This document shows positions 1-6,421 of a stretch of DNA of 6,578 nucleotides, piece by piece. Source of the stretch: Verrucomicrobiales bacterium (GTDB taxonomy: Bacteria; Verrucomicrobiota; Verrucomicrobiia; Verrucomicrobiales; V1-33). The DNA lies in the NCBI GenBank assembly GCA_023253575.1, contig JALRGB010000683.1, positions 1 through 6,578 on the forward strand, written 5' to 3'. The notes beneath the pieces were generated by a model. The model was given only the letters and a program-made list of their open reading frames with translations. It was not told the DNA's origin and made no database searches. The position numbers and the translations under genes are program-made. Position 1 is the stretch's first letter. The number at the start of each line of letters is the position of its first letter.

Positions 1-69
1 AGCCGGGTAGGGCCACGGCTTAGCTGAGTTCATCTTCGCTCTGGGCGGTTTCGCCGAGCTGGGAGACAC

Positions 70-109
70 CCACCCATTTATCCGCCAAGTCAGCGATAAA
101 AGTGGGTGG
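70..109. repeat. Bulged stem-loop (imperfect inverted repeat)
   Basis: Positions 70-82 (CCACCCATTTATC) pair with 95-109 (GATAAAAGTGGGTGG). This gives a 13-bp stem with two extra bases (101-102) bulged out of the right arm and a 12-base loop (83-94). No gene explains it. Its right arm runs into the 21-bp direct repeats that start at 104, so it looks like part of one composite repetitive element covering most of positions 1-178. What it does is not known from the sequence. Confidence 0.6.
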
Positions 110-145
110 CTCGCCTCTCCACACGGGTGGCTCTCATCTTCACAC
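104..145. repeat. Two tandem copies of a 21-bp repeat
   Basis: Positions 104-124 and 125-145 both begin GGGTGGCTC and end CACAC, and agree at 18 of 21 bases. Because the unit is a multiple of three, the plus-strand frame reads GGSPLHT then GGSHLHT, but that frame is more likely a by-product of the DNA repeat than a real protein. The element sits between a bulged stem-loop and two palindromes. Together they look like a dispersed, multi-copy intergenic repeat; this is inference, as only one locus is visible. Confidence 0.65.
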
Positions 146-178
146 GCCGAGCTGGGGCTCGGCGTTCCCGGGAACGCC
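145..178. repeat. Hairpin overlapping a perfect 18-bp palindrome
   Basis: CGCCGAGC (145-152) pairs with GCTCGGCG (157-164) around a 4-base loop, forming an 8-bp GC-rich hairpin. It overlaps GGCGTTCCCGGGAACGCC (161-178), which is a perfect palindrome. The right arm of the hairpin and the left arm of the palindrome share GGCG at 161-164, so the two structures exclude each other as RNA. This is typical of REP-like intergenic elements. There is no T-run after either structure, so it is not a standard terminator. Confidence 0.7.
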
Positions 179-216
179 CTTAGCCCGCACACACCGAACT
201 CAAGACGCGGTGAAGC

Positions 217-381
217 ACGAAGCGGAACGCCCCCATGTCGCTAAAACGCGGGAATGGCGACAGGTTTCCCCAACCTGTCGCCGAGAGCGACACGATCACC
301 AAACGTGTCGCGAAACTCGAAAAATTGCGACACGTATTCTTGACGTGTCGCCCACGGCATCATTAAGTGCCAACATGTCGC
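217..381. repeat. Array of 25-bp dyads GCGACA-N13-TGTCGC upstream of the Fic gene
   Basis: Three complete dyads lie at 257-281, 287-311 and 327-351. Each is exactly 25 bp, with GCGACA on the left and TGTCGC on the right. The symmetry extends inward to 10, 8 and 9 bp per arm with different paired bases (GGTT/AACC, CG/CG, CGT/ACG), so pairing is kept while sequence changes. Two more TGTCGC half-sites at 236-241 and 376-381 sit in register; their left partners are degenerate (GCATCA at 357-362) or absent. Centres fall at about 229, 269, 299, 339 and 369, spaced 40, 30, 40 and 30 bp. The 70-bp period is not a multiple of three, so selection is on DNA or RNA, not on an encoded peptide. The last half-site overlaps the ATG at 375. 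Candidate roles are a repressor-binding array or RNA hairpins controlling fic; neither is shown. Confidence 0.85.
340..368 (+). promoter_or_regulatory. Possible promoter for the Fic gene (weak)
   Basis: TTGACG (340-345) matches the -35 consensus at five of six bases. Seventeen bases later TTAAGT (363-368) is a poor -10 match. Transcription would start near 375, which is the ATG itself, so the message would be leaderless; that fits the lack of a Shine-Dalgarno sequence there. The -35 box lies in the third dyad and the -10 region in the degenerate last one, so a protein bound to the array would block it. This is a tentative reading. Confidence 0.25.
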
Positions 382-1532
382 AAAAACCCGAAAATCCGAA
401 CATGTCACCGAACCTTTGGCGGCCGGATCAGCCTTTCGACGCTCTGCCATCGCTGCCTCCAGCCGTGGATTTGGAAAGCAAAGTGGTTCTCAAGCAATGC
501 ATTACCGCGAGGGCGGCATTGGCGGAGTTGAAGCGGGCGGCGGAGTTGCTGCCGAACCGGGGTGTGCTGATCAACACTCTGCCGCTGCTCGAGGCGCGGG
601 CCAGTTCGGAGATTGAGAACATCGTCACCACCACCGACCGCCTGTTCCAGTTCCGTCAGACCGGTGAATTGGCGGACCCGGCGACCAAGGAGGCCCTGCG
701 CTACAGCCAAGCCTTGCTGGAGGGTTTTCGATCCTTGCAACAGCGGCCATTGAGCACACGGACGGCGGAAGAAATTTGCAGCCAGATCAAGGGCCTCGAA
801 ATGCGAGTGAGGCGCGTTCCTGGCACCGCGCTCGCCAGCGACCGCAGCGGCGAGGTGATCTACACTCCACCCGTGGGCGAGGAACACCTCAGGCACTTGC
901 TGGCGAATTGGGAGAATTTCCTCCACAGCCATCCCGAACTCGATCCCCTGATCCGGATGGCGGCGGCACACTATCAGTTCGAGGCGATCCATCCCTTCAC
1001 CGACGGCAACGGCCGCACCGGGCGGGTGCTCAACAGCCTTTTCCTGATCTCCGAGAACCTCCTCACCCTGCCGATCCTTTACCTCAGCCGCTACATCATC
1101 CTGCACAAGGACGACTACTATCGCCTGCTGCTCGACGTGACCCGCAGCCAGGCGTGGGAACCCTGGATTCTTTACGTGCTGCGGGCGGTCGAAGACACTG
1201 CCACCTGGACCATCGCCAAGATCGAGGCGATCCGGCTTCTCTCGATCCATACCATTGATCACGTGCGCCGTGCCGCGCCGAAGATCTACTCGCGCGAACT
1301 GGTCGATCTCATCTTCGAGCAGCCCTACTGCCGGATTCAGAATGTCAGCGAAGCTGGCATCGCGGCCCGCCAAGCGGCGTCGCGTTACTTGAAGCAACTC
1401 GTCGAAGCCCGCGTGCTGCGGGAAATGGCCTTCGGCCGGGAAAAACTCTTCATCCATCCGAAGCTGATGAACCTCCTCACCCGGGAGTCGAACGACTTCG
1501 AACCCTATCCGCAGATCACCCCCAAGCCATGA
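375..1532 (+). CDS. Class II Fic-family protein (likely self-inhibited AMP transferase)
   Basis: This predicted 385-residue cytosolic enzyme probably transfers AMP from ATP to a hydroxyl group on a target protein. The Fic motif HPFTDGNGRTGR is complete at residues 206-217: catalytic His206, acidic Asp210 for Mg, and the phosphate-binding GNGR. SSEIEN (77-82) fits the inhibitory-helix pattern (S/T)xxxE(G/N), with Glu81 as the blocking residue, placing it among class II Fic proteins with an N-terminal inhibitory helix. Residues about 24-85 resemble the Fic N-terminal domain, and about 285-365 look like a winged-helix end. The frame is open back to a GTG at 102, but that stretch only reads through DNA repeats. 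I prefer ATG 375; ATG 402 is an alternative. Neither has a Shine-Dalgarno sequence. The stop overlaps the next start (ATGA), linking it to a Res remnant. The target protein is unknown. Family call is firm; activity is inferred. Confidence 0.93.
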   Translation: MSQKPENPNMSPNLWRPDQPFDALPSLPPAVDLESKVVLKQCITARAALAELKRAAELLPNRGVLINTLPLLEARASSEIENIVTTTDRLFQFRQTGELADPATKEALRYSQALLEGFRSLQQRPLSTRTAEEICSQIKGLEMRVRRVPGTALASDRSGEVIYTPPVGEEHLRHLLANWENFLHSHPELDPLIRMAAAHYQFEAIHPFTDGNGRTGRVLNSLFLISENLLTLPILYLSRYIILHKDDYYRLLLDVTRSQAWEPWILYVLRAVEDTATWTIAKIEAIRLLSIHTIDHVRRAAPKIYSRELVDLIFEQPYCRIQNVSEAGIAARQAASRYLKQLVEARVLREMAFGREKLFIHPKLMNLLTRESNDFEPYPQITPKP

Positions 1533-1639
1533 AACTCCCGTTCAAACACAACGAATACAAATCCGCCGCCGTCGAAGCTGTCGTCGATTGCTTCGCCGGC
1601 CAGCTGAAGGTGGAGAGAGCGGGAGCTCAGTTTTTTTAG
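1529..1639 (+). pseudogene. N-terminal stump of a type III restriction (Res) subunit
   Basis: This is a 36-codon open frame starting MKLPFKHNEY and continuing with AAVEAVVDCFAGQ. That pattern (K-F-K at the start, an aromatic residue, then AVxAVVDxFxGQ) is how type III restriction endonuclease subunits, DEAD/DEAH-helicase proteins of roughly 900-1000 residues, typically begin. Similarity fades after about residue 25, and the last residues (LKVERAGAQFF) look like out-of-context sequence before a TAG. No helicase motifs or nuclease domain follow: the next gene is convergent and its stop is at 1642-1644. The ATG overlaps the Fic stop as ATGA, so this was probably the second gene of a translationally coupled operon. 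The simplest reading is a deletion that removed nearly all of res, with the junction near 1603-1640. The assignment rests on recognition of a short segment. Confidence 0.7.
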
Positions 1640-1641
1640 GC

Positions 1642-4548
1642 TTATTGGCAGCTTTTCAGGTAAGTGATGACGTCGGCCAGCTCTTGGCGGGTGAGTGTCT
1701 GGTCGTAGCCGGCGGGCATGGGTGAGAAGGCGACGGGCTCGACGCGGGCGACATCCGTGCGCGGGACGCGGACGGACTGTCCGGGTGCGACGGCGACGAC
1801 GAGTTCATCGCTGGTCTCGTTTCTCAGCAATCCAAAAACGACCTCGCCATTTGTTTTGGTCACTCGGGACGGTTCGTAACTTCGGACCAGGCTAGCGGCG
1901 GGCAGCACGATGGCTTCCAACAAGTCACGGGTGGTACGGATCGCGCCGACCTTCGACAAGTCAGGGCCGTAATCACCGCCGAGATAGCCAATGGCGTGGC
2001 AGGCGGTACATCCCGCCTTCGTACTGCGAAAGACCTGCTGCCCGCGGACGACGTCGCCATCGGGCAAACTGGCCGCGAGGGCATCCAGCTTGTCGGCCTG
2101 GGCGGCGAGGGCGGCCCCGTGTTTGGCCATGACGCCGGCAGCCGGCGCCTGCAGTTCGTCCGGGACGGAGGCGACTAGCGCGGCGAGCACGTCGCGATTG
2201 ACGGCGGGCAGGGCGGCGGATGCCTCCAGTGAGGACAGCACCCGCAGGACGATGGTTGGTTCCTCCACGTGGTGAAAGGCGGGTAGGAGCCGGGCGAGTT
2301 CATAGGCACCGAGCGACCCCAACTGCCCAGCGGCGGCGCGGGCGGCATCGCCCGACACGCCAAAGTGGGCCAGCACCGCGGCCGCTGACGCCCGCTCCAT
2401 GAAGGGCACATCGGCGGCCAGCCGGGAAACCACAAACGCAGCGACTTCGGGCGGCAGTGAAGGCAGGCCGGGTTGGGCGGCGGTCACGGCGGCGAGACGC
2501 ACGGCCGCGGCGGAATTTTCATCAGTGGCCAGCTTTAGCAAAGGCGGCCGCAGAAGGGCGTGATCATCATCGGTCAGAGAAAGCGCCTGAATCGAGGACA
2601 TGACGTCTTCGCGAAAGCGGTCATCGCTCAGCAGACTGGCCATGGCCTGCACGAACGGCGCCGGAGTGGGCTGCAGGCGGGCCCGTGACATCGCGCGCAG
2701 AGCGGCCCGCCTGGCCTCGACTGGACCGGCGGTGGCGGCCGTGACCAGCAGCCGCTGGACCGCACCGCTGCCGGCGAGCGAGGCCAGTACCGACTCCGCG
2801 CCCTGCGGTAACTGATCGGCATTGATTCTTTCCTCAAACCAATCCGCGGCCTGATCGCCGCACTCGCCATGGCGGCCGAGGACCCAGAGCGCGGTGGCCC
2901 GCAGGCCAGCGTCATCCGCACCGAGCAGCGAGACGACCTCGCTCGCCTGCAGGTTTCCGCCCGGCATCTGTTCCAAGGCGTAGAGTGCGGCCCGGATGGT
3001 GCTGGGGCTTTGACCGGCGGCCAACCCGAGGCGGGTTTGGGCAGCATCGCCAATCTGCAGCAACGCGTAGGTCAGGCTGTGAAAAAGCGCCCGATCGTCG
3101 CTGGCGGCGGCCGCGGCCTGCAACAACGACGGAACAACGGGAAGCTTCAACCGCCCGGCGAGCTCGCCCGCCTGACGCCGGTCGAGCGCCGACGCCGCCT
3201 GCAAACCAGCCGTGATCTGGGCCACGTCTGCGCGCAGTTCGACCGGCCGTGCAGGAACTACCACGGCCGCCACCCGCTCGGCGGGCGCTCCGGTTCGTTT
3301 CAGCCGCCAGATCCCTCCGAGCGCGTCGTTTTTCGATAAACTGGAAGTCGGGCAACACAATTTGTACCATCCGCCAGTATCGCAGACGAGCAGTGAACCG
3401 TCCGCGTCCTCGAGCACATCCGTCGGATGAAAATTCGCCTCATGAGCGACCAGTAGGTGGCTATCCTCAGTGCGATACGTGGCGCCTTCGGGCACGAGCA
3501 CATGGCGCGAGATTCGGTTGGTATTGAACTGGCAGACGAGCAGACTGCCTTTCCATTGATGACCGAGGGCGTTGCTTTGCAGGGTGATGAGGGAGCTGGG
3601 AGCGGCGGACCCCAGATGGGTCATGGGCGGCATGAGGTCACCCGTCCGCGGAAACGAATGGATGGGCTCATGATCTTTGCCGTAGACCCCGCCATAACTG
3701 ACGTGGGTGATCCCGTCCCGCTTTCCGCCACCGGGATGCTGCACAAAGGTGCCGGCCATAAACATCTGACCGTTGTCGGTGAATGCCACCGAGACGGGAT
3801 TGTCCATACCGGCCGCCATGAGCGGCTCGATCCCGGTGCCATCCGGCCGCATGCGGAAAATGTGAGCGGCCTTGCTTTTCCATCCTTTCTGATCGGCGAG
3901 GTCGTACGTCTGCTCGGCAAAGGCTCCTTTGCCCCAATAGATCCACCCGTCGGGCCCGGCAAACGGCCCATGAAGGTCGTTGGCACAGCCCGTCAGCGTT
4001 TTGCCATCGTGCCAAATATCGCGCTTCTCGGCCACCCCATCCCCGTCGGCATCAGTCAGCTTCCAGATCTGCGGCGCACTGGAAACATAAAGCGACCCAT
4101 GCAGCCACATAACACCCTGCGGCAGCATCAAATCACGGGCAAAAACCGTACGCTGATCGAAAACGCCGTCGCCATCGGTGTCGCGCAGTCGAACAATACG
4201 ATGCGGCCGGTCCACCACCTGCTTGTCGACCGGATCATTCGTGCCGCTGGCCTCCGACACGTACAGATTGCCCGCTTCATCGCGCGCACAACTGATAGGG
4301 CGCTCAATCAACGGCGGGCCCGCCACCCGCTGAATTTCCAACCCGCCAGCCAACGTGAAACGAACATTTTCCACCATCACCTCCCGCGGCGGCGGTTCCG
4401 TCGCCGTCGCAGCCTCCGTCGCCGTCACCTCCACCGTTGGTGCCCCAGCGGCTGGAGCTGAGTCGACCGCCTGCGCGGGCACGAGTGCGGTCAGGGCCAT
4501 GACGGCTGTCGCGTGCGGAACTAGGCAGGAGAGATCAAAACGCATCAT
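1642..4548 (-). CDS. Secreted beta-propeller / HEAT / c-type cytochrome protein (Pirellula-Verrucomicrobium type)
   Basis: This 968-residue protein is probably periplasmic. Residues 1-27 form a signal peptide ending AQA, followed by an Ala/Thr/Pro-rich linker to about 55. Residues about 60-420 match the membrane-bound dehydrogenase-like propeller of this family: repeated strands such as NLYVSE and SLLVCD, two Asp-rich loops (DTDGDG 123-128, DADGDG 166-171) of calcium-binding type, and the GGWYKLCCP segment at 392-400. Residues about 435-825 are Ala/Leu-rich helical repeats of HEAT type. The C-terminal domain carries a heme c site, CTACH (847-851), with Met944 in SPMP as the probable second iron ligand. 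Such proteins are thought to oxidise sugars or related compounds and pass electrons to the heme; the substrate is not deducible. The start is the first of two ATGs, without a Shine-Dalgarno sequence. A 215-bp gap separates it from the gene upstream, so it may have its own promoter. Confidence 0.92.
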   Translation of the reverse strand: MMRFDLSCLVPHATAVMALTALVPAQAVDSAPAAGAPTVEVTATEAATATEPPPREVMVENVRFTLAGGLEIQRVAGPPLIERPISCARDEAGNLYVSEASGTNDPVDKQVVDRPHRIVRLRDTDGDGVFDQRTVFARDLMLPQGVMWLHGSLYVSSAPQIWKLTDADGDGVAEKRDIWHDGKTLTGCANDLHGPFAGPDGWIYWGKGAFAEQTYDLADQKGWKSKAAHIFRMRPDGTGIEPLMAAGMDNPVSVAFTDNGQMFMAGTFVQHPGGGKRDGITHVSYGGVYGKDHEPIHSFPRTGDLMPPMTHLGSAAPSSLITLQSNALGHQWKGSLLVCQFNTNRISRHVLVPEGATYRTEDSHLLVAHEANFHPTDVLEDADGSLLVCDTGGWYKLCCPTSSLSKNDALGGIWRLKRTGAPAERVAAVVVPARPVELRADVAQITAGLQAASALDRRQAGELAGRLKLPVVPSLLQAAAAASDDRALFHSLTYALLQIGDAAQTRLGLAAGQSPSTIRAALYALEQMPGGNLQASEVVSLLGADDAGLRATALWVLGRHGECGDQAADWFEERINADQLPQGAESVLASLAGSGAVQRLLVTAATAGPVEARRAALRAMSRARLQPTPAPFVQAMASLLSDDRFREDVMSSIQALSLTDDDHALLRPPLLKLATDENSAAAVRLAAVTAAQPGLPSLPPEVAAFVVSRLAADVPFMERASAAAVLAHFGVSGDAARAAAGQLGSLGAYELARLLPAFHHVEEPTIVLRVLSSLEASAALPAVNRDVLAALVASVPDELQAPAAGVMAKHGAALAAQADKLDALAASLPDGDVVRGQQVFRSTKAGCTACHAIGYLGGDYGPDLSKVGAIRTTRDLLEAIVLPAASLVRSYEPSRVTKTNGEVVFGLLRNETSDELVVAVAPGQSVRVPRTDVARVEPVAFSPMPAGYDQTLTRQELADVITYLKSCQ

Positions 4549-4763
4549 AGAGGTGAAAAGTATGCGAAATTTGTCATGGTTTTCACGACCTTCCCTCGGG
4601 AATCGTTGCCTGCGGCGGCGGTCTTATGCGGCGGCGGGCTTAAATTAGTATTGGTGGCGCTGGCAAATCGAATGGGATTTCAAGCGGTTCAAGCAAATCG
4701 CGTCATGAGGACACCTTTCAAAAGGCGATTCCAAAAGCGCCAAGGCTTGGTTTTACGGGAAGC
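4549..4763. other. Intergenic region with paired short repeats, candidate control region of the cytochrome gene
   Basis: This 215-bp gap lies between two minus-strand genes. It holds the tandem 16-bp repeat listed separately, two GCTTGAA boxes on the minus strand (plus-strand positions 4679-4685 and 4688-4694, nine bases apart) and two GCAAATCG copies (4663-4670 and 4693-4700). CCAAGCGCCAAGGCTTGG near 4732-4749 contains a short palindrome (CCAAGGCTTGG) just after the stop of the lipoprotein gene, but no T-run follows it. I could not pick out a convincing -35/-10 pair. The repeats could be operator sites for the downstream cytochrome gene; this is inferred from position only. Confidence 0.35.
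4611..4642. repeat. Tandem 16-bp repeat upstream of the cytochrome gene
   Basis: TGCGGCGGCGGTCTTA (4611-4626) is followed directly by TGCGGCGGCGGGCTTA (4627-4642), with one difference in sixteen bases. The pair lies about 63-94 bp upstream of the ATG at 4548 on the minus strand, a normal place for regulator binding. It does not form an obvious hairpin. It could also be a chance tandem duplication in GC-rich DNA. Confidence 0.6.
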
Positions 4764-5624
4764 TTAATTCTGCCATTCCAGCATTAAATCGAGAGCATAC
4801 CCACGCAGCCCGTCCACTGTACCCAGATCATGCTCCAGAGCATTGGCGACCACTTTGGTACCAGACGGCTGCAGGAGGTCGAGCGCCAGCGCCGCCAGTT
4901 CCGGCCGCTCGGTGGAAGCCCCTACCGCCGACGGGTCGAGCACCAGCTCCACCCCCGCGGCCCGCGCGAGGTATCTTAACCCAGGCCTCGAGGAACGCAC
5001 CGGCTTGGGGTCGGGCGGCAGCATCGTCTGGGCCCGGCTACGAAGCACCCGCGCCATCTCATCTAGCTCGAAACGCCCGGCGTGCGCCTGTTTGCGAAAT
5101 TCACCTGCCCACTCTGGTCGCAACCGGCACAATGCTTCCTCGATCGGAGCGATCGCCAGCAGCCACAAAGCCGGATCTAACCAGACGTGAGGATCAATCC
5201 GGCCCGGCTCACCCGGCACCTCCAAAAGCTGGGCGGCGGGCAGGACCGGCCCGATCTCGCATATGACCACCCCTGCCTCGGCCGCCCGTACCAAGGAGGG
5301 AGCCAGCACCTCCTCCTGTCCCAGCCCCAGAACCACCACCAACTCAGCCGCCACCAAACGTGACTCCACCGGCCCAGTCCGCTGCAAGCCAGCCGGCGAC
5401 TCGCCCGCCGGCACCAAAACATCAATCTCGACACCCCCAAGGCCCACCCGCTTCACAAGCTCCGCCAGCAATGGCGTCGGCACGACCACCCTCACCGGCG
5501 CTCCCACCAGCGGCCCTGCCACCGATGACCCCGCCGTCGGCTCAGCGCCGCGACGACAACCCGCCATCACCACAGCCAGCACCACGGCAGTCGCCTGATG
5601 CAGAAAACAACGACGTCTGGACAT
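4764..5624 (-). CDS. Substrate-binding lipoprotein of the zinc/manganese ABC transporter type (ZnuA/TroA-like), with a degenerate metal site
   Basis: This 286-residue protein is probably lipid-anchored. The N-terminus is basic (MSRRR), then hydrophobic, ending in the lipobox-like VMAGC with Cys23 as lipidation site. The fold family is shown by the strand before PTPLLAELVKRVG (49-61), VLVPAGESP (69-77), the VVLGLGQEEVL segment (97-107), DPHVWLDP (144-151) and the C-terminal GYALDLM. The family normally binds Zn or Mn through three histidines and an acidic residue. Here only His146 is plainly kept: the first position (DPH in relatives) reads SPA at 76-78, and the third, which precedes FGYLAR in relatives, reads Arg213 before LRYLAR. 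Asp266 may be the acidic ligand. No permease or ATPase gene is in the window. The start ATG lacks a Shine-Dalgarno sequence. It may be a diverged binder of another ligand; family call good, metal role doubtful. Confidence 0.82.
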   Translation of the reverse strand: MSRRRCFLHQATAVVLAVVMAGCRRGAEPTAGSSVAGPLVGAPVRVVVPTPLLAELVKRVGLGGVEIDVLVPAGESPAGLQRTGPVESRLVAAELVVVLGLGQEEVLAPSLVRAAEAGVVICEIGPVLPAAQLLEVPGEPGRIDPHVWLDPALWLLAIAPIEEALCRLRPEWAGEFRKQAHAGRFELDEMARVLRSRAQTMLPPDPKPVRSSRPGLRYLARAAGVELVLDPSAVGASTERPELAALALDLLQPSGTKVVANALEHDLGTVDGLRGYALDLMLEWQN

Positions 5625-5711
5625 GAGGGTAGAAAGTGACGCGCCTCCCGGCTCCCGCCAGCAGAAGATTGATCTCTTCCGAAAGTAAAAAATGCCGCCT
5701 GTACCACCCGG
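5625..5711. other. Short gap after dhaL-type gene with a small hairpin and T-run (doubtful terminator)
   Basis: On the minus strand CCCGGTGACCGGG (plus-strand 5707-5719) overlaps the dhaL-type stop codon. A run of six Ts follows (plus-strand As at 5687-5692), about 14 bases after the hairpin. That distance is too long for a standard intrinsic terminator. The gap is short enough for read-through from the dhaL-type gene into the lipoprotein gene. Confidence 0.2.
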
Positions 5712-6359
5712 TCACCGGGCCGCTACAAAATCGCGCATCGCCTCAAGAATAACCGTCACTGACAACGCCCCCGCATCCGGAAAACCAATCGCCCCCTCAC
5801 CCAAACTGCGCGCCCGCCCGAAAACTGCCACCATCGCTTTACTCGCCTCTTTCCCGGCATCCGCCGCTGTCGCCACGGCCGCCATCGCCTCAGTCAGCAG
5901 TCCACCCGACGCCGCCTCGGCTGCCGCCGCCGCCGGATGCAGCGCATCAACCATCGTTTTATCCCCCGGTTGCGCTTTGCCCCGACTCATCACCCCGTCA
6001 CACGCCGCCCGTAAGAAAATCGCCAGCTCCGCCGCCCCAAATGTCTCCCGGCCCACCAAGGCCTTGCCACCATCACGGAAAAGCGTGCCAAAAATCGCGC
6101 CCGAGGCACCGCCCATGCTCGACATCATGGCCATCCCCACCGTCGAAAACAGCTTATCAATCGTGACGCTCCCGTCGTCCGGAAACGCCATCAATTTCTC
6201 ACGAGCGGCAGTCAACCCACGCTGCATGCCTAATCCATGATCCCCATCTCCAAGGTTGCGGTCCGCCTCGGAAAGATGGGGTTCAGCCGCTATGATCCGC
6301 TCAGCAACGAGCAGGAGCATGGCTTTGACGTCGGAAGCAGCAAGATCAGTCGAGGACAT
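5712..6359 (-). CDS. dhaL: Dihydroxyacetone kinase, nucleotide-binding subunit DhaL type
   Basis: This 215-residue, all-helical cytosolic protein matches the ADP/ATP-binding (Dak2/DhaL) domain, which phosphorylates dihydroxyacetone or related short sugars held by a DhaK subunit. The Mg-nucleotide site is clear: Asp33, Asp38 and Asp40 (spacing 5 and 2, as in E. coli DhaL Asp30, 35, 37) within DRNLGDGDHG, followed by GGASGAIFG (83-91), PGDKTMVDAL (131-140) and GRARSLGEGAIGFPDAGALS (181-200). I chose the ATG at 6359 because it gives the usual family length (E. coli about 210); a TTG at 6383 would add eight residues. No clear Shine-Dalgarno sequence precedes it. No DhaK or phosphotransfer subunit (DhaM) is visible, and the partial gene upstream does not end like DhaK, so whether it uses ATP or a PTS-phosphorylated ADP cannot be said. 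It probably shares an operon with that upstream gene, 62 bp away. Confidence 0.9.
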   Translation of the reverse strand: MSSTDLAASDVKAMLLLVAERIIAAEPHLSEADRNLGDGDHGLGMQRGLTAAREKLMAFPDDGSVTIDKLFSTVGMAMMSSMGGASGAIFGTLFRDGGKALVGRETFGAAELAIFLRAACDGVMSRGKAQPGDKTMVDALHPAAAAAEAASGGLLTEAMAAVATAADAGKEASKAMVAVFGRARSLGEGAIGFPDAGALSVTVILEAMRDFVAAR

Positions 6360-6421
6360 ACTCGCAAGTTCATGCCGCACCAAGGCCGTTTGTCAATGAC
6401 GGGAGACCGCCCACCCGCCGG

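Noticed and set aside
102..374. N-terminal extension of the Fic protein from a GTG at 102
   Set aside because: The 91 extra residues only read through the 21-bp repeats, palindromes and dyad array. The array's 30/40-bp spacing is not in multiples of three, and the family does not have this extension.
217..381. CRISPR-like array
   Set aside because: The repeated unit is a short dyad with 5-15 bp gaps and alternating 30/40-bp spacing. There are no unique spacers of CRISPR length and no cas genes.
405..1457. 350-codon open frame on the minus strand opposite the Fic gene
   Set aside because: It is a shadow of the Fic gene in GC-rich DNA and its product has no recognisable motif.
1607..1639. Intrinsic terminator at the T-run 1631-1637
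   Set aside because: The only upstream pairing is a weak CTGA/TCAG stem with a loop of about 19 bases.
3457..4461. 334-codon open frame on the plus strand opposite the propeller-cytochrome gene
   Set aside because: It lies entirely opposite well-supported propeller coding sequence, and its composition is typical of an antisense shadow.
5687..5719. Intrinsic terminator after the dhaL-type gene
   Set aside because: The hairpin is short and the T-run lies about 14 bases away, too far for a standard terminator; it is kept only as a doubtful note.
5692..6240. 182-codon open frame on the plus strand opposite the dhaL-type gene
   Set aside because: The Ala/Pro/Ser-rich product is the complement of a gene with clear DhaL motifs.
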